DNA of 64,000 nucleotides from Mycobacterium sp. DL (GCF_039729195.1 NZ_CP155796.1:2418001-2482000), one strand, 5' to 3'. Positions 24,046 to 35,932 are shown, counted from the first letter of the stretch. Translations and numbers: made by a program. The notes: a model not told the origin generated them from the sequence alone.

Positions 24046-24927
24046 TCAGAGGACCTTCGCGCCGGGAGCCCCCTCTGTCTCCACAGCACCGGGGTCCAGC
24101 GGGGCACCACCACGCCGCGACTTCCGCATGCGCTTCTCGAGCCATGTCGCGAACCACGACAGCGCGAAGTTGACGCTGATCATCAGCAAGGCGATGACGA
24201 TCAGTGCCGGAATGTAGTTTCCGTAGGACGAACCGACCACCGTGCCCTGTCGGACCATCTCGACGAACGTGATCTGATAGCCGATCGCCGTGTCCTTGAG
24301 GACCACCACCAGTTGGGAGATCAGGACGGGCAACATCGACGTGACTGCCTGGGGGAGCAGGATCGCCCGCATCGTCTGCCCCGACGTCAGGCCCAGAGCC
24401 GAGGACGCCTCACCCTGTCCGCGGGGCAGCGCATTCACCCCGGCTCGGACGATCTCGGCGATGACGGCGCCGTTGTACAGCGTCAGGCCGGTGATGACAC
24501 CGGCCAGCGCCAGGTACTGGGACGGGAAGACGTCATAGAACGCGTAGAGGAAGTAGGCGAAGATCATCATGATCAGCACCGGCACCGCGCGGAAGAACTC
24601 GACGAACACCGATGAAGCCCAGCGGATACCGGTGTGTGTCGACATCCGGCCCACACCCAGCACAAAGCCCAGGGCCAGCGCGAACACGATCGACACGGCG
24701 GCAGCCGTCAGCGTGCCCCTCACGCCGGGCAGGACGTAGGTCCGCCACAGATCCGGCGTCAGGAAGGGCTCCCACTTGGCCGCGGTGAGCTGTCCGCTGC
24801 TGTTCAGTCGCGAGTAGACGACCCACGCCACCAGCAGCACCACCACGGCGGTGATCGCACTGATCACATGGTTGCGCACCCGCGCCCGGGGGCCGGGCGC
24901 GTCGAACAGGACCGATGCTCCGCTCAC
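24046..24927 (-). CDS. gluD: Amino acid ABC transporter permease (GluD-like)
   Basis: A 293-aa polar amino acid permease. An N-terminal extension with one membrane helix is followed by the standard HisM/GlnP domain with the EAA loop GQGEASSALGLTSGQTMRAILLPQ (residues about 170-195, read as two parts). The C-terminal tail is basic. It overlaps the upstream permease gene by 4 bases. With gluA, gluB and gluC it forms a complete importer like the corynebacterial glutamate system. The exact amino acid is inferred from family and gene order. Confidence 0.85.
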   Translation of the reverse strand: MSGASVLFDAPGPRARVRNHVISAITAVVVLLVAWVVYSRLNSSGQLTAAKWEPFLTPDLWRTYVLPGVRGTLTAAAVSIVFALALGFVLGVGRMSTHTGIRWASSVFVEFFRAVPVLIMMIFAYFLYAFYDVFPSQYLALAGVITGLTLYNGAVIAEIVRAGVNALPRGQGEASSALGLTSGQTMRAILLPQAVTSMLPVLISQLVVVLKDTAIGYQITFVEMVRQGTVVGSSYGNYIPALIVIALLMISVNFALSWFATWLEKRMRKSRRGGAPLDPGAVETEGAPGAKVL

Positions 24928-25604
24928 CTCGACACCGCCATCCGCTTGCCGAGCCAGCCGAAGAACAACCCCAGCGGCAGCGTCAGGACAACAAATCCGA
25001 ACGCGAAGATGGAGCCGACCACCATCACCGCCGCAGTGTTCTCGATCATCTCCTTCATCAGCAGCGCCGCCTCGGCCACCCCGATCGCCGACGCGATCGT
25101 CGTGTTCTTGGTCAGGGCGATCAACACCGAACCCATCGGGATGATGACCGCGCGAAAAGCCTGTGGCAGCAGCACAACTCCCAGGTTCTGCCCGAACGTC
25201 AGGCCGAGGGACCGGGCTGCCTCGGCCTGACCCAGTGGGACGGTGTTGACGCCGGAGCGGACGGTCTCACACACGAATGCGGCGGTGTAGACCGTCAAAC
25301 CGAGCAGTGCCAGCCGAAAGCCACTGTCCGCGATGAACGTCGGCGACTGCCGACTGGCCAAGGTGATCCCCAGTGTCTGCGCCAGCCCGAACGAGCAGAA
25401 CAAGATGATCAGCGTCAGTGGAGTGTTCCGCACGATGTTGACATAGCTCGTGCCGATCCAATTGAGCATCGGCACCGGTGCCAGCCGCATCGCAGCCAGC
25501 ACCGTGCCGATCACAAGTGCACCGATCGCCGAGAACACCGTCAGCTGGATCGTCGTCCAGAACGCGGAGAAGATCTCCTCGCGGTACTCGGTGAAAACTT
25601 CCAC
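24924..25604 (-). CDS. gluC: Amino acid ABC transporter permease (GluC-like)
   Basis: A 226-aa permease with five hydrophobic segments. The EAA loop is GQAEAARSLGLTFGQNLGVV, followed by LLPQAFRAVIIPMGSVLIAL. It lacks the N-terminal extension seen in its partner. It follows gluB by 31 bases and overlaps gluD by 4 bases. Expected to form the membrane channel as a heterodimer with GluD and to be driven by GluA. Confidence 0.87.
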   Translation of the reverse strand: MEVFTEYREEIFSAFWTTIQLTVFSAIGALVIGTVLAAMRLAPVPMLNWIGTSYVNIVRNTPLTLIILFCSFGLAQTLGITLASRQSPTFIADSGFRLALLGLTVYTAAFVCETVRSGVNTVPLGQAEAARSLGLTFGQNLGVVLLPQAFRAVIIPMGSVLIALTKNTTIASAIGVAEAALLMKEMIENTAAVMVVGSIFAFGFVVLTLPLGLFFGWLGKRMAVSR

Positions 25605-25635
25605 TGGGGAACCCTTGGTTCTCTGGCCGGATTCC

Positions 25636-26478
25636 TCAGTTGTCGAGCGGCGGCGGGGCCGGAGCGGTGATGCCCGCGGGGCCGAGGTTCTTGTCGAACG
25701 CCTCTTTCCAGGCGCCGCTCTCCTCCATCTTCGTCAGCGCATCGTTGATCTGCGTGCGCATCTCCGCGTCGTCCAGCTTCAGGCCGATACCGTAGCGCTC
25801 CTCGGAGAACGGCTCGCCGACGATCTTGAAGTCCCCGGGGGACTGCGCGGCGTAGCCGGCGAGGATGACCTCGTCGGTGGTCACAGCGTCGACCGCGCCG
25901 TTGCGGAGCGCCTCGATGCACGCCGAGTACGTGTCGTACTGCTGCAGCTGCACGCCGGCGTACTCGTCCTTGATCTTCTGCGCCGGCGTCGAACCCGACA
26001 CCGAGCACAGGATCTTGTTGTTCTCCAGAGACGCAGCTCCGGTGATGTCGGTGTTGTCCGCGTTCACCAGCAGGCTCTGCCCGGTGATCAGGTACGGGCC
26101 GGCGAACGCGACCTTCTCCTTGCGGGCATCGGTGATCGAGTACGTCGCCGCGATGAAGGAGACCTGGCCGTTCTGGATCAGGTTCTCGCGCTGCGCCGAA
26201 GGCGCTTCCTTCCACTCGATCTGTTCCGGGGTGTAGCCGAGCTCGCCGGCCACATAGGTCGCCACGTCGACGTCGAAGCCGCTCATCGTGCCGTCGGGGT
26301 TCTGCATCCCGAGGCCGGGCTGATCGAACTTGGTGCCGATGACGATCGAGTCGCCGTCACCTCCACCACCGCCGCTGTCGCCGCCGCCGCAGGCGACCGC
26401 GGCAAAGGGGAGTGCGATCGCCAGTGCCGCGGCACCCAGGACGCGCTTGGACAGTGACTTCTGAGAAATGGGAGCCAT
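25636..26478 (-). CDS. gluB: Glutamate/amino acid-binding lipoprotein (GluB-like)
   Basis: A 280-aa substrate-binding protein of the bacterial SBP family 3. It has a lipoprotein signal: basic N-terminus, hydrophobic core VLGAAALAIALPF, and the lipobox AVAC before a Gly/Asp-rich linker. The SBP core is seen in GFDVDVATYVAGELGY and in NGAVDAVTTDEVILAGYA. The ATG at 26478 gives the better signal peptide; an in-frame ATG at 26508 would add 10 residues. It delivers amino acids to GluC/GluD from the cell surface. Confidence 0.88.
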   Translation of the reverse strand: MAPISQKSLSKRVLGAAALAIALPFAAVACGGGDSGGGGGDGDSIVIGTKFDQPGLGMQNPDGTMSGFDVDVATYVAGELGYTPEQIEWKEAPSAQRENLIQNGQVSFIAATYSITDARKEKVAFAGPYLITGQSLLVNADNTDITGAASLENNKILCSVSGSTPAQKIKDEYAGVQLQQYDTYSACIEALRNGAVDAVTTDEVILAGYAAQSPGDFKIVGEPFSEERYGIGLKLDDAEMRTQINDALTKMEESGAWKEAFDKNLGPAGITAPAPPPLDN

Positions 26479-26530
26479 TCTCGGTGTTTCCTTTCGCAGG
26501 GCGGTCATCGAGTAGACGTCGATGGGGTCG

Positions 26531-27283
<753 letters not shown>

Positions 27284-27388
27284 GGGCAGTGACCTTACCC
27301 AGGTAACGCCCAGCCTGCCCGCAACTCGACAATCCGCCCAGATCACCGCGTGCTGAGATGGGTTCGGCGCGTCCGTAGGATGGGGGCC

Positions 27389-28918
27389 GTGACTTCCATG
27401 GTGGCGCCGCAGACGGGCGGGGCAGCCCTCGACCGTCGCGCACGCACCTACCAGGTCCGGACCTACGGCTGTCAGATGAACGTGCACGATTCCGAGCGGC
27501 TCTCCGGACTGCTGGAGGCGGCGGGATATCAGCGGGCCGACGAGGGTGCGGACGCCGACGTCGTCGTCTTCAACACCTGCGCGGTGCGTGAGAACGCCGA
27601 CAACAAGCTGTACGGCAACCTCAGTCATCTGGCTCCGCGCAAGCATGCCGAGCCCGATATGCAGATCGCTGTCGGCGGCTGCCTGGCGCAGAAGGACCGC
27701 GAGACGGTGCTGCGAAAGGCCCCTTGGGTCGACGTGGTGTTCGGCACCCACAACATCGGCTCGCTGCCCGCCCTGCTCGACCGCGCCCGCCACAACCGTG
27801 TCGCGCAGGTCGAGATCGCCGAGGCGCTGCAGGAATTCCCCTCGGCACTGCCGGCCAGTCGCGAGTCGTCTTATGCCGCATGGGTTTCGATCTCCGTCGG
27901 ATGCAACAACACGTGCACGTTCTGCATTGTTCCCGCGCTCCGCGGCAAGGAGGTGGATCGTCGCCCCGGCGATGTGCTGGCCGAGGTCCGGTCCCTGGTC
28001 GACCAGGGTGTTCTGGAGATCACCCTGCTGGGGCAGAACGTCAACGCCTACGGTGTGTCGTTCGCCGACCGCGACCAACCGCGTGACCGTGGCGCATTCG
28101 CCACGTTGCTGCGGGCCTGCGGCAGCATCGACGGACTCGAACGGGTGCGCTTCACCTCGCCGCACCCCGCCGAGTTCACCGACGATGTGATCGAGGCGAT
28201 GGCCGAGACCCCCAACGTGTGCCCGACGCTGCACATGCCGCTGCAGTCGGGATCCGATCGCATCCTGCGCGCGATGCGGCGTTCCTACCGCGCGGAGCGA
28301 TATCTCGGGATCATCGAACGGGTGCGCGCAGCGATCCCGCACGCCGCGATAACCACCGACCTCATCGTCGGCTTCCCGGGTGAGACCGAAGAGGACTTCC
28401 AGGCCACGTTGGACGTCGCCGCCGCTGCCCGGTTCGCTACCGCGTTCACGTTCCAGTACTCCAAGCGTCCCGGCACCCCGGCGGCGGACCTGGACGGTCA
28501 GATTCCCAAAGCCGTTGTGTCCGAGCGCTATCAGAGACTGATCGAACTCCAGGAGCGAATCTCACTCGAAGAGAACGCCGCTCAGATCGGGGGGACTGTC
28601 GAATTGTTGGTAGCCACAGGAGAGGGACGCAAGGACGCCAGCACCGCCCGCATGTCGGGCCGGGCGCGCGACGGACGGTTGGTGCACTTCGCCCCCGGCG
28701 GAACCGAACAGATCCGGCCCGGTGACATCGTCGTCACCACCGTGACCGGTGCCGCACCGCATCATCTGATCGCCGACGCCACGCTGATCGAACATCGGCG
28801 TACCCGTGCAGGCGACGCGCACGCCGCGGGCCGCAAGCCCCGCACCGGTGTCGGTCTGGGAATGCCCGGATTGGGCGCCCCCGAAGCCCGGCCCGAAGCC
28901 GTGGGGTGTACCCGATGA
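27389..28918 (+). CDS. miaB: tRNA-2-methylthio-N6-dimethylallyladenosine synthase MiaB
   Basis: A 509-aa radical-SAM methylthiotransferase. The N-terminal UPF0004 domain has [13 protein letters not shown] and further Cys in FNTCAVREN and [10 protein letters not shown] for the auxiliary cluster. The radical-SAM motif is [17 protein letters not shown] domain ends the protein (about 435-500). It adds a methylthio group to i6A37 of tRNA; miaA, which makes i6A37, is also in this window. The GTG at 27389 is chosen by comparison with family starts; an ATG at 27398 is also possible. Confidence 0.95.
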   Translation: MTSMVAPQTGGAALDRRARTYQVRTYGCQMNVHDSERLSGLLEAAGYQRADEGADADVVVFNTCAVRENADNKLYGNLSHLAPRKHAEPDMQIAVGGCLAQKDRETVLRKAPWVDVVFGTHNIGSLPALLDRARHNRVAQVEIAEALQEFPSALPASRESSYAAWVSISVGCNNTCTFCIVPALRGKEVDRRPGDVLAEVRSLVDQGVLEITLLGQNVNAYGVSFADRDQPRDRGAFATLLRACGSIDGLERVRFTSPHPAEFTDDVIEAMAETPNVCPTLHMPLQSGSDRILRAMRRSYRAERYLGIIERVRAAIPHAAITTDLIVGFPGETEEDFQATLDVAAAARFATAFTFQYSKRPGTPAADLDGQIPKAVVSERYQRLIELQERISLEENAAQIGGTVELLVATGEGRKDASTARMSGRARDGRLVHFAPGGTEQIRPGDIVVTTVTGAAPHHLIADATLIEHRRTRAGDAHAAGRKPRTGVGLGMPGLGAPEARPEAVGCTR

Positions 28919-29514
28919 CCCCGGAATCGCGTGGAGAGTCGGAGTTCAACGACTTCAAGGGTGACCTCGAAGCAGCAGAGCGCCGCGTCGCAGGTGAGAT
29001 CGACCCGGGGCCTCGCGCGGTTGCCATCGCGATCTTTGTGTTCGTCCTGTTGGTGACCCTCGTGCTGCCGCACACCGGCGGTGCCAGGGGACTGGACGTG
29101 CTGGTCGGCTCCGACGCTGCGATCAGTAACGGGATCGCATTGCCGTCAAGGGTTTTCACGTGGTTCGCGTTGGTCTTCAGCGTCGGCTTCTCGATCCTGG
29201 CCCTGCTGACGAGACGCTGGGCGCTGGCGTGGATCGCGCTGGCGGGCTCGTCGGTGGCGTCGATCCTGGGGCTGCTGTCGGTGTGGTCCCGCCAGACCGA
29301 TCTGGAGTCGCTCCCCGGCCCCGGAATCGGGCTGATCCTGGCGTGGTTGGCGGTGATCCTGCTCGCCTACAACTGGGCCAGGGTGGTGCTCACCCGCACC
29401 GCGTTGCACCTGGCCGCCGAAGAGGATCGCCGACGGTTGGCAGCCGAAAGCCGGCAGAAGAGCGTGCTCGACAGCTTCGGCGACGACGAGCAGCCCGGAC
29501 CGGAGAAATCCTGA
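28915..29514 (+). CDS. Conserved membrane protein (Rv2732c-like)
   Basis: A 199-aa protein with four transmembrane segments (about residues 39-57, 80-100, 103-121 and 138-158) flanked by an acidic N-terminal region ([20 protein letters not shown]) and a charged C-terminal tail. The ATG overlaps the miaB stop (ATGA), so the two are translationally coupled, as in M. tuberculosis. No enzymatic motif is seen; function unknown. Confidence 0.85.
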   Translation: MTPESRGESEFNDFKGDLEAAERRVAGEIDPGPRAVAIAIFVFVLLVTLVLPHTGGARGLDVLVGSDAAISNGIALPSRVFTWFALVFSVGFSILALLTRRWALAWIALAGSSVASILGLLSVWSRQTDLESLPGPGIGLILAWLAVILLAYNWARVVLTRTALHLAAEEDRRRLAAESRQKSVLDSFGDDEQPGPEKS

Positions 29515-29539
29515 CCCGACCTCTACGGTCCGGGGCCGG

Positions 29540-30895
29540 CTATCTCTTCTTGCCCAGCGCGTCGGCGGCCGCGTCGGCCCACTGACGCCACTGCTCGGCG
29601 CTGGCCCGAGCCTGCTCGGCATCCTTGGTGCGGCCGGCGGCGGCTGCCTTCTCCGCCTGACGTTCGAACTGCTCGGCGCGGACCCGGAACTGGTCCGCGC
29701 GCGCCTGCGCCTCGGGGTCGACCCCGCCGGACGGCGTATCGCGGATCTTCTTCTCGACCGCACGCAGCCGGCGCTCCAGATCAGCGCTGCGCTCACGGGG
29801 GACCTTGCCGATAGCGTCCCACTTGTCTCCGAGGGTGCGCAGCGCCGCGCGTGCCGCATCGAGGTCGGAGGCGTCGAGTTTCTCGGCCTCGGCCAGAAGG
29901 GCCTCTTTGGCGGCGAGATTGGACTTGAACTCCGCGTCGCGTTCGGCTGTCGCTGCATTGCGGGCCGAGAAGAACTTGTCCTGAGCTGCCTTGAACCGGT
30001 GCCACAGCGTGTCGTCGACGTCCTTGGCGGCCCGGCCGGCGGCCTTCCACTCGGTCAGCAGGTCGCGGAACGTCGCCGACGTCGCACTCCACTCGGTGGA
30101 GTCACACAGTTCCTCGGCGCGCACACACAGCGACTCCTTGGCCTGCTTGGCGCCGACCCGTTCGCGGTCGAGCTCGGCGAAGTGTGAGCCCCGGCGACGG
30201 TTGAACGTCTCGCGCGCGGCCGAATAACGCTTCCACAGCGCATCGTCGGTTTTGCGGTCCAGGCCGGTGATCGTCTTCCACTCGTCGAGGATCGCTCGCA
30301 TCCGGTCGCCGGCGGCCTTCCACTGCACGGAGTTGGCGGCCAACTCCTCGGCCTCGGCGGCCAGGGCCTCCTTGCGTGCGACCTGCTCGGCGCGGGCCTG
30401 TTCACGCCTGGCCTTCTCCTCTGCGGTGGCGCTCTCGGCATGTTCGAGAATCGCCTGGAGACGGGCGGCCAGGGAGTCGATATCTCCCAGCACGTGAGCC
30501 GTTGGCAAGGTCTCGGCCAGGGCTGACGCGGCACCGCGGATCTTGCGTACGTCGCCGACTCCGGATGCCAGCCGCTGTTCGAGCAGCAACACCTCGGTCT
30601 GCAGGTCGTCGAAGCGCCGACCGAAATGCTCGTAGGCGGCTTCGGTGTCACCGGCCTGCCAGGAGGCGATGTTGCGCTCTCCGGAGGACGTGATGAGCCA
30701 TACGGTGCCGTCCGGGTCCACCCGCCCGAATCGATGGGGGTCGCTGGTCGGGGCGACACCGGCGGTCGCCGGTTTGGCGGGAGCGGCCGGTCTCGGCCCC
30801 GGTCGCGCGGAACCCGGTCCGGGCCGCGGGCCCGGCTTCGGCTTCGGCGCGTCGTGCTGGGAGTCCTGGGGACCGCCCGGATCGGTGATCGTCAT
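29540..30895 (-). CDS. DUF349 repeat protein
   Basis: A 451-aa highly charged, mostly helical protein. After a Pro/Gly/Arg-rich N-terminal region (residues 1-45), several DUF349 units follow, recognisable by repeated Trp-containing pieces ([55 protein letters not shown]). Coiled-coil Ala/Arg/Glu stretches link them. The homologue is Rv2731. Function is not established. The ATG at 30895 is used because the residues before it do not resemble the family. Confidence 0.87.
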   Translation of the reverse strand: MTITDPGGPQDSQHDAPKPKPGPRPGPGSARPGPRPAAPAKPATAGVAPTSDPHRFGRVDPDGTVWLITSSGERNIASWQAGDTEAAYEHFGRRFDDLQTEVLLLEQRLASGVGDVRKIRGAASALAETLPTAHVLGDIDSLAARLQAILEHAESATAEEKARREQARAEQVARKEALAAEAEELAANSVQWKAAGDRMRAILDEWKTITGLDRKTDDALWKRYSAARETFNRRRGSHFAELDRERVGAKQAKESLCVRAEELCDSTEWSATSATFRDLLTEWKAAGRAAKDVDDTLWHRFKAAQDKFFSARNAATAERDAEFKSNLAAKEALLAEAEKLDASDLDAARAALRTLGDKWDAIGKVPRERSADLERRLRAVEKKIRDTPSGGVDPEAQARADQFRVRAEQFERQAEKAAAAGRTKDAEQARASAEQWRQWADAAADALGKKR

Positions 30896-31102
30896 ATCGG
30901 TAACCTCGTGCCCTCCGCGCGGACCTCCGCGCACCTGCCGCGCAACGCGGCGCCTGGTAGCTGACCCCAGCGTCGGAAGTTCTGTCAGCCGACGAAACCT
31001 ACCGAACGCTGTAGCAGCCATTGAAACAGGTCATCGGGTGCTGCGCCCATGCGTTGGGATGCCCGGTATCTAAGCTCGGTCGAAAACCCGGGGAGGTCGT
31101 AG

Positions 31103-31978
31103 ATGGCGAGAGCGGATATCGCTGTTCTGCTCGCCCTCGCCGCCGCGTTCTTCATCGCGGTGGGTGATGTCATCCATCAGCGGTCCGCCCACGAGGTGAC
31201 CGACGAGCCCGTCGGCCACCTGACGCTGTTCCTGAGCCTGCTGCGGGACCGCCAGTGGTGGCTGGGCAGCGGAGTGGCCGCCGCCGGGTTCGCCTTCCAG
31301 GCCGCAGCGCTCGGTCTGGGTTCGGTGCTGTTGGTGCAGGCGGTGCTGGTCACGTCGCTGCTGTTCGCGCTCCCGATCAGCGCGAGGCAGGCACACCGGC
31401 GGGTCACGCGGTGGCAGTGGATCTGGGCTGTGCTGCTTGCCGGGGCAGTGATCGTCATCGTCACGGTCGGCAATCCGACCGCCGGCCAGTCGCGCGCCTC
31501 GCTGGAGACGTGGCTCGAGGTGGCGGCGGTCCTGGGGCCCGTCGTGGCGTTGTGCCTGCTGGGAGCCAGAGTGTGGTCGGGACCGACGAGCGCGGTGCTG
31601 CTCGCGGTGGTGTCGGGCACGCTGTGGGGACTGTTCGCGGTGCTGACCAAGGCTGTGGTGGACCGCCTCGACGTGACGAGTTGGGCGGGTGTGGGGGAGC
31701 TACTCGTCACCCCGGAGCTCTACATATGGGTCGTCGTCGCGATCGCGGGCACGGCGATGCAGCAGGCGTCGTTCCGTGCCGGTGCGCTGACGGCCTCGCT
31801 GCCGACGATGACGCTCACCGAGCCGCTGGTGGCGTGCGCGCTCGGCGTCGTCGTTCTCGGCGAGACGTTGCGCCCGGGCGAAGCGGGCTGGGTCATCCTC
31901 GTCCTCGCGGTGACCGTGATGATCGCGGCGGCTGCGGCGCTGGCACGGGGGGAAGCCGCCACCCGCGAACCCGTCTGA
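31103..31978 (+). CDS. DMT-type integral membrane protein (Rv2729c-like)
   Basis: A 291-aa protein with about nine to ten hydrophobic helices and the internal duplication expected of EamA/DMT transporters. The second half carries GALTASLPTMTLTEPLVACALG and VLGETLRPGE, typical of the family. A strong ribosome site (GGGGAGG) lies 7 bases before the ATG. A transported substrate cannot be inferred. It starts a co-directional block with the Rv2728c-like gene, miaA, dapF and hflX. Confidence 0.85.
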   Translation: MARADIAVLLALAAAFFIAVGDVIHQRSAHEVTDEPVGHLTLFLSLLRDRQWWLGSGVAAAGFAFQAAALGLGSVLLVQAVLVTSLLFALPISARQAHRRVTRWQWIWAVLLAGAVIVIVTVGNPTAGQSRASLETWLEVAAVLGPVVALCLLGARVWSGPTSAVLLAVVSGTLWGLFAVLTKAVVDRLDVTSWAGVGELLVTPELYIWVVVAIAGTAMQQASFRAGALTASLPTMTLTEPLVACALGVVVLGETLRPGEAGWVILVLAVTVMIAAAAALARGEAATREPV

Positions 31979-32000
31979 ACCCGGCGGCTACCTTGGTGGC

Positions 32001-32696
32001 GTGCTGAGCGCCATCGCGATCGTGCCGTCGGCGCCGGTCATGGTTCCCGAACTCGCGGCCTCGGCCGCCACCGAGACTACGGATCTGCGCGATGCCGCGC
32101 GGTCGGCGGTGACGGCATTGCCCGCGCGGTGGATCGGTATCGGCGTGGGGTCGGCCGACAGTGTCGCGGGCCCCGAATCGGTGGGTACCTTCGCCGGCTA
32201 CGGCGCCGACGTGCGGGTCGGGCTGTCCGGCGGTGCCGTCGAATCAGGCAGCGCCCCGATCCGGCTGCCGCTGTGCGTCCTGATTGCGGGGTGGCTACGG
32301 GGAATCGCGGCGCCCGGCGCCGCCGTCGAGATGCGGGTCTATCGCGGCGATCACGGGTGCGACACCGCGGTGGGGTTCGGCCGGGCGCTGCGCGCGGAGA
32401 TCGCGCGCAGCGACGAGCCGGTCGGGGTTCTCGTCGTGGCCGACGGCGCCAACACCCTCACCCCGCCCGCGCCGGGAGGCTACGACCCGCAGTCGGTCCC
32501 CGTGCAGGCGGCGCTGGACGACGCTCTGGCGGCGGGTGACACCGCGGCGCTGACCCGCCTGCCCGACGGCATCGTCGGCCGCGTCGCCCACCAGGTGCTG
32601 GCCGGACTGGTCGATTCCCCTGTGCGGACGACCCGGGAGCTCTACCGTGGCGCGCCCTACGGCGTCGGCTACTTCGTCGGCGTCTGGCATCCGTGA
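32001..32696 (+). CDS. Conserved protein, class III extradiol dioxygenase-like (Rv2728c-like)
   Basis: A 231-aa soluble Ala-rich protein. It begins with a buried strand ([18 protein letters not shown]) and includes [18 protein letters not shown] and [17 protein letters not shown], matching mycobacterial homologues that resemble the LigB/MEMO-type fold. Clear metal-binding His residues are not conserved at the usual places, so activity is doubtful. The GTG start is 22 bases after the DMT gene. It overlaps miaA by 4 bases. Confidence 0.75.
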   Translation: MLSAIAIVPSAPVMVPELAASAATETTDLRDAARSAVTALPARWIGIGVGSADSVAGPESVGTFAGYGADVRVGLSGGAVESGSAPIRLPLCVLIAGWLRGIAAPGAAVEMRVYRGDHGCDTAVGFGRALRAEIARSDEPVGVLVVADGANTLTPPAPGGYDPQSVPVQAALDDALAAGDTAALTRLPDGIVGRVAHQVLAGLVDSPVRTTRELYRGAPYGVGYFVGVWHP

Positions 32697-33619
32697 GCAA
32701 CCCGCGCCCGCTGGCCATCGTCGGGCCGACCGGAACGGGCAAGTCGGAGTTGGCGCTGGCCATCGCCGGGGCGCTCGCCTCGGAGGTCGCCGTCGAGGTG
32801 GTGAACGCCGACGCGATGCAGCTGTATCGCGGCATGGACATCGGCACCGCCAAGCTGCCGGCGCAGCAGCGCTGCGGGGTGCCCCACCACCAGCTCGACG
32901 TCCTCGACGTCACCGAGACCGCCACCGTCGCCCGCTACCAGCAGGCCGCCGCGGCGGACGTCGAGGCGATCGCCGCGCGGTCAGCGGTGCCGATCGTGGT
33001 CGGCGGATCGATGCTCTATATCCAGTCACTGCTCGACGAATGGGCATTTCCCGCCACCGACCCGCAGGTACGGGCACGGTGGGAGCAGCGCCTCGCCGAG
33101 GGCGGCGTGGCTGCGCTGCACCGGGAACTGGCCCGCGTCGACTCGGCCGCGGCGGCATCGATACTGCCCACCGACGCCCGCCGCATCGTGCGGGCATTGG
33201 AGGTCGTCGAGCTCACCGGACAGCCGTTCGCCGCGTCGGCGCCCCGGATCGGCGCACCGCGATGGAACACTGCGATCATCGGGTTGGATTGGGAGACAAC
33301 GATTCTTGATGAAAGACTGGCGCGCCGAACCGACACGATGTTCGCCTGCGGTCTGGTCGAGGAGGTCACCTCGCTGCTGGGCAGAGGTCTGCGCGACGGG
33401 GTGACGGCGTCGCGGGCGCTGGGATACGCGCAGGTGATCGCCGACCTGGATGCCGGTGGAGACGGATCGGCCGCCCACGAGCCGACGTTCATCGGCACGC
33501 GCCGCTATGTGCGTAGACAGCGGTCGTGGTTCCGCCGCGATCACCGCATCACCTGGCTCGACGGAGCCGCCCCGGGAAACGTCGACCGGGTGCTGCGCCT
33601 GTGGCGCGACGTATCCTGA
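32693..33619 (+). CDS. miaA: tRNA dimethylallyltransferase MiaA
   Basis: A 308-aa enzyme that prenylates A37 of tRNAs reading UNN codons. The P-loop is [10 protein letters not shown]. The [19 protein letters not shown] block and [19 protein letters not shown] are typical. The C-terminus has [15 protein letters not shown] for tRNA binding. The GTG start overlaps the previous stop by 4 bases; dapF starts 4 bases after its stop. Product feeds MiaB. Confidence 0.96.
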   Translation: MSNPRPLAIVGPTGTGKSELALAIAGALASEVAVEVVNADAMQLYRGMDIGTAKLPAQQRCGVPHHQLDVLDVTETATVARYQQAAAADVEAIAARSAVPIVVGGSMLYIQSLLDEWAFPATDPQVRARWEQRLAEGGVAALHRELARVDSAAAASILPTDARRIVRALEVVELTGQPFAASAPRIGAPRWNTAIIGLDWETTILDERLARRTDTMFACGLVEEVTSLLGRGLRDGVTASRALGYAQVIADLDAGGDGSAAHEPTFIGTRRYVRRQRSWFRRDHRITWLDGAAPGNVDRVLRLWRDVS

Positions 33620-33623
33620 GCAG

Positions 33624-34490
33624 GTGAAGTTCGCCAAGGGGCACGGCACGGAGAACGACTTCGTGCTGTTGCCCGACCTGACCGCCGCGATCGACCTGAC
33701 GCCGGCGGCGGTCGCTGCCCTCTGCGACCGCAGGCGTGGCCTCGGTGCGGACGGACTGCTGCGTGTCACCATCGCCGGCGCGGCACGCGATGCGGGTGTG
33801 CTCGAGGAACTGCCCGAAGGCGTGAGCGCTGACGACTGGTTCATGGACTACCGCAACGGCGACGGTTCTCCTGCGCAGATGTGCGGCAACGGGGTGCGGG
33901 TTTTTGCCCACTACCTGTGGGCGCACGGCTTGGAACGGCGCCGTCAGTTCGTCGTCGGCTCGCTGGCCGGTCCGCGCCCGGTCGAACTGCACGACGCCGG
34001 TGCGCTGCGCGCGGACGTCACCGTCGAGATGGGCAAGGCCAGTCAATTCGGGAGCGGTTCGGCCGTTGTCGGTGGGCGCCGTTTCGCCGGGGTGGCAGTC
34101 GACGTCGGCAATCCTCACCTGGCCTGTGTTGACGCCGCCCTCACCGACGCCGACCTCGCCGCCCTCGATGTCGCTGCGCCCGTCTCGTTCGACGCCTCGC
34201 AGTTCCCCGAGGGGGTCAATGTCGAAGTGCTGACCGCCCCGGTCGACGGCGCAGTGACCATGCGGGTGCATGAACGTGGTGTGGGGGAGACCCGCTCGTG
34301 TGGGACGGGAACGGTGGCCGCCGCGTTCGCCGCCCTGCAGCACGACGGACGTACGACCGGAACCCTGCGGGTCCGGGTTCCCGGCGGTGAGGTCGCGGTG
34401 ACCATCACCGACGCCGCGAGCTACCTGCGGGGGCCGTCGGTCCTGGTCGCCGACGGCGAACTGTCCGACGCTTGGTGGCGGGCGCAGTAA
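33624..34490 (+). CDS. dapF: Diaminopimelate epimerase
   Basis: A 288-aa two-domain enzyme that converts LL-DAP to meso-DAP for peptidoglycan and lysine. Both catalytic cysteines are seen, in [12 protein letters not shown] (first half) and [14 protein letters not shown] (second half). The conserved start [17 protein letters not shown] follows a GTG at 33624. The longer frame from 33450 overlaps miaA and is rejected. It lies between miaA and hflX, as in other mycobacteria. Confidence 0.96.
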   Translation: MKFAKGHGTENDFVLLPDLTAAIDLTPAAVAALCDRRRGLGADGLLRVTIAGAARDAGVLEELPEGVSADDWFMDYRNGDGSPAQMCGNGVRVFAHYLWAHGLERRRQFVVGSLAGPRPVELHDAGALRADVTVEMGKASQFGSGSAVVGGRRFAGVAVDVGNPHLACVDAALTDADLAALDVAAPVSFDASQFPEGVNVEVLTAPVDGAVTMRVHERGVGETRSCGTGTVAAAFAALQHDGRTTGTLRVRVPGGEVAVTITDAASYLRGPSVLVADGELSDAWWRAQ

Positions 34491-34534
34491 ATCAGATGCA
34501 GGACGCACCCCGAGAGGGCAACATCTCCGAGTAC

Positions 34535-35932
34535 ATGACTGAACCCAACATTCCCAGCACCGGCGAACTCGCCCTCGAAGACCGGGTGGCACTGCGCCGC
34601 GTGGCGGGCCTGTCGACCGAACTCGCCGACGTCACCGAGGTCGAGTACCGCCAGTTGCGGCTCGAACGTGTCGTCCTGGTCGGCGTGTGGACGGACGGCA
34701 CCGCCGCCGACGCCGACGCCAGCATGGCTGAGCTCGCGGCGCTTGCGGAGACCGCAGGCTCCGAAGTGCTCGAGGGCCTGGTCCAGCGCCGCGACAAGCC
34801 GGACCCCTCGACCTACATCGGCTCGGGCAAGGCAGCCGAGCTGCGCGAGGTCGTCCAAGCCACCGGCGCCGACACCGTGATCTGCGACGGCGAACTGAGC
34901 CCCGCGCAGCTCAATGCTCTGGAGAAAGCCGTCAAGGTCAAGGTCATCGACCGTACCGCGCTGATCCTCGACATCTTCGCCCAGCACGCCACCAGTCGGG
35001 AGGGCAAGGCCCAGGTGGCGTTCGCTCAGATGGAGTACATGCTGCCGCGGCTGCGCGGCTGGGGCGAGTCGATGTCCCGGCAGGGTGGTGGTGCAGGTGG
35101 CAGCGGCGGCGGGGTGGGTACCCGCGGCCCGGGTGAGACCAAGATCGAGACCGACCGCCGGCGGATCCGTGAACGAATGGCCAAGCTGCGCCGGGAGATT
35201 CGCGCAATGAAGCAGGTGCGCGATACCCAGCGCAGCCGGCGGCTCGGCAGCGACCTGCCTTCGGTGGCCATCGTCGGCTACACGAACGCCGGCAAATCCA
35301 GTGTGCTCAACGCGCTGACCGGTGCCGGTGTGCTGGTCGAGAACGCGTTGTTCGCGACGCTCGAGCCGACCACTCGCCGTGGTGAATTCGCCGACGGCCG
35401 GGAGGTCGTCCTGACCGATACCGTGGGTTTCGTCCGCCACCTGCCGACCCAGCTGGTCGAGGCGTTCCGGTCGACACTCGAGGAGGTCGTCGACGCCGAG
35501 CTGTTGCTGCACGTCGTCGACGGGTCGGACGTCAATCCGCTGGCCCAGATCAATGCGGTTCGGCAGGTAGTGAGGGATGTCGTGGCCGACCACGACGGCA
35601 AGGCGGCGCCGGAATTGCTGGTAGTCAACAAGATCGACGCCGCAGGAGATCTGGCGCTGGCGAAGTTGCGGCGCGCGCTGCCCGACGCGGTGTTCGTGTC
35701 CGCGCGCACCGGCGACGGGATGGAGCGGTTGCGCTCCCGGATGGCGGAGTTGATCGCCCCCCGTGATGTAGTGATCGATGTCACTATCCCTTACAGCCGT
35801 GGCGATCTCGTCAACCGCGTGCATGCCGACGGGCGCGTCGATGCCATGGAGCACAGCGCTTCTGGCACCAGGATCAAGGCCCGCGTACCGATTTCACTCG
35901 CTGTCGGGTTGAGCGGGTTCGCGACGTACTGA
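34535..35932 (+). CDS. hflX: GTPase HflX
   Basis: A 465-aa ribosome-associated GTPase. The N-terminal HflX domain includes RRDKPDPSTYIGSGKAAEL and the glycine-rich loop [19 protein letters not shown]. The G domain shows GYTNAGKSSVLNAL (G1), DTVGFVRHLP (G3) and NKID (G4). The family splits or rescues stalled ribosomes, and in mycobacteria it affects macrolide tolerance. The ATG at 34535 gives an N-terminus like M. tuberculosis; ATG 34496 (just after dapF) is an alternative adding 13 residues. Confidence 0.93.
   Translation: MTEPNIPSTGELALEDRVALRRVAGLSTELADVTEVEYRQLRLERVVLVGVWTDGTAADADASMAELAALAETAGSEVLEGLVQRRDKPDPSTYIGSGKAAELREVVQATGADTVICDGELSPAQLNALEKAVKVKVIDRTALILDIFAQHATSREGKAQVAFAQMEYMLPRLRGWGESMSRQGGGAGGSGGGVGTRGPGETKIETDRRRIRERMAKLRREIRAMKQVRDTQRSRRLGSDLPSVAIVGYTNAGKSSVLNALTGAGVLVENALFATLEPTTRRGEFADGREVVLTDTVGFVRHLPTQLVEAFRSTLEEVVDAELLLHVVDGSDVNPLAQINAVRQVVRDVVADHDGKAAPELLVVNKIDAAGDLALAKLRRALPDAVFVSARTGDGMERLRSRMAELIAPRDVVIDVTIPYSRGDLVNRVHADGRVDAMEHSASGTRIKARVPISLAVGLSGFATY

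Noticed and set aside
27284..28342. A long open extension of gluA over 350 codons.
   Set aside because: It runs antisense through miaB. The ABC ATPase fold starts at 27283.
33450..33623. N-terminal extension of dapF.
   Set aside because: It overlaps miaA in another frame; the enzyme starts at [11 protein letters not shown].
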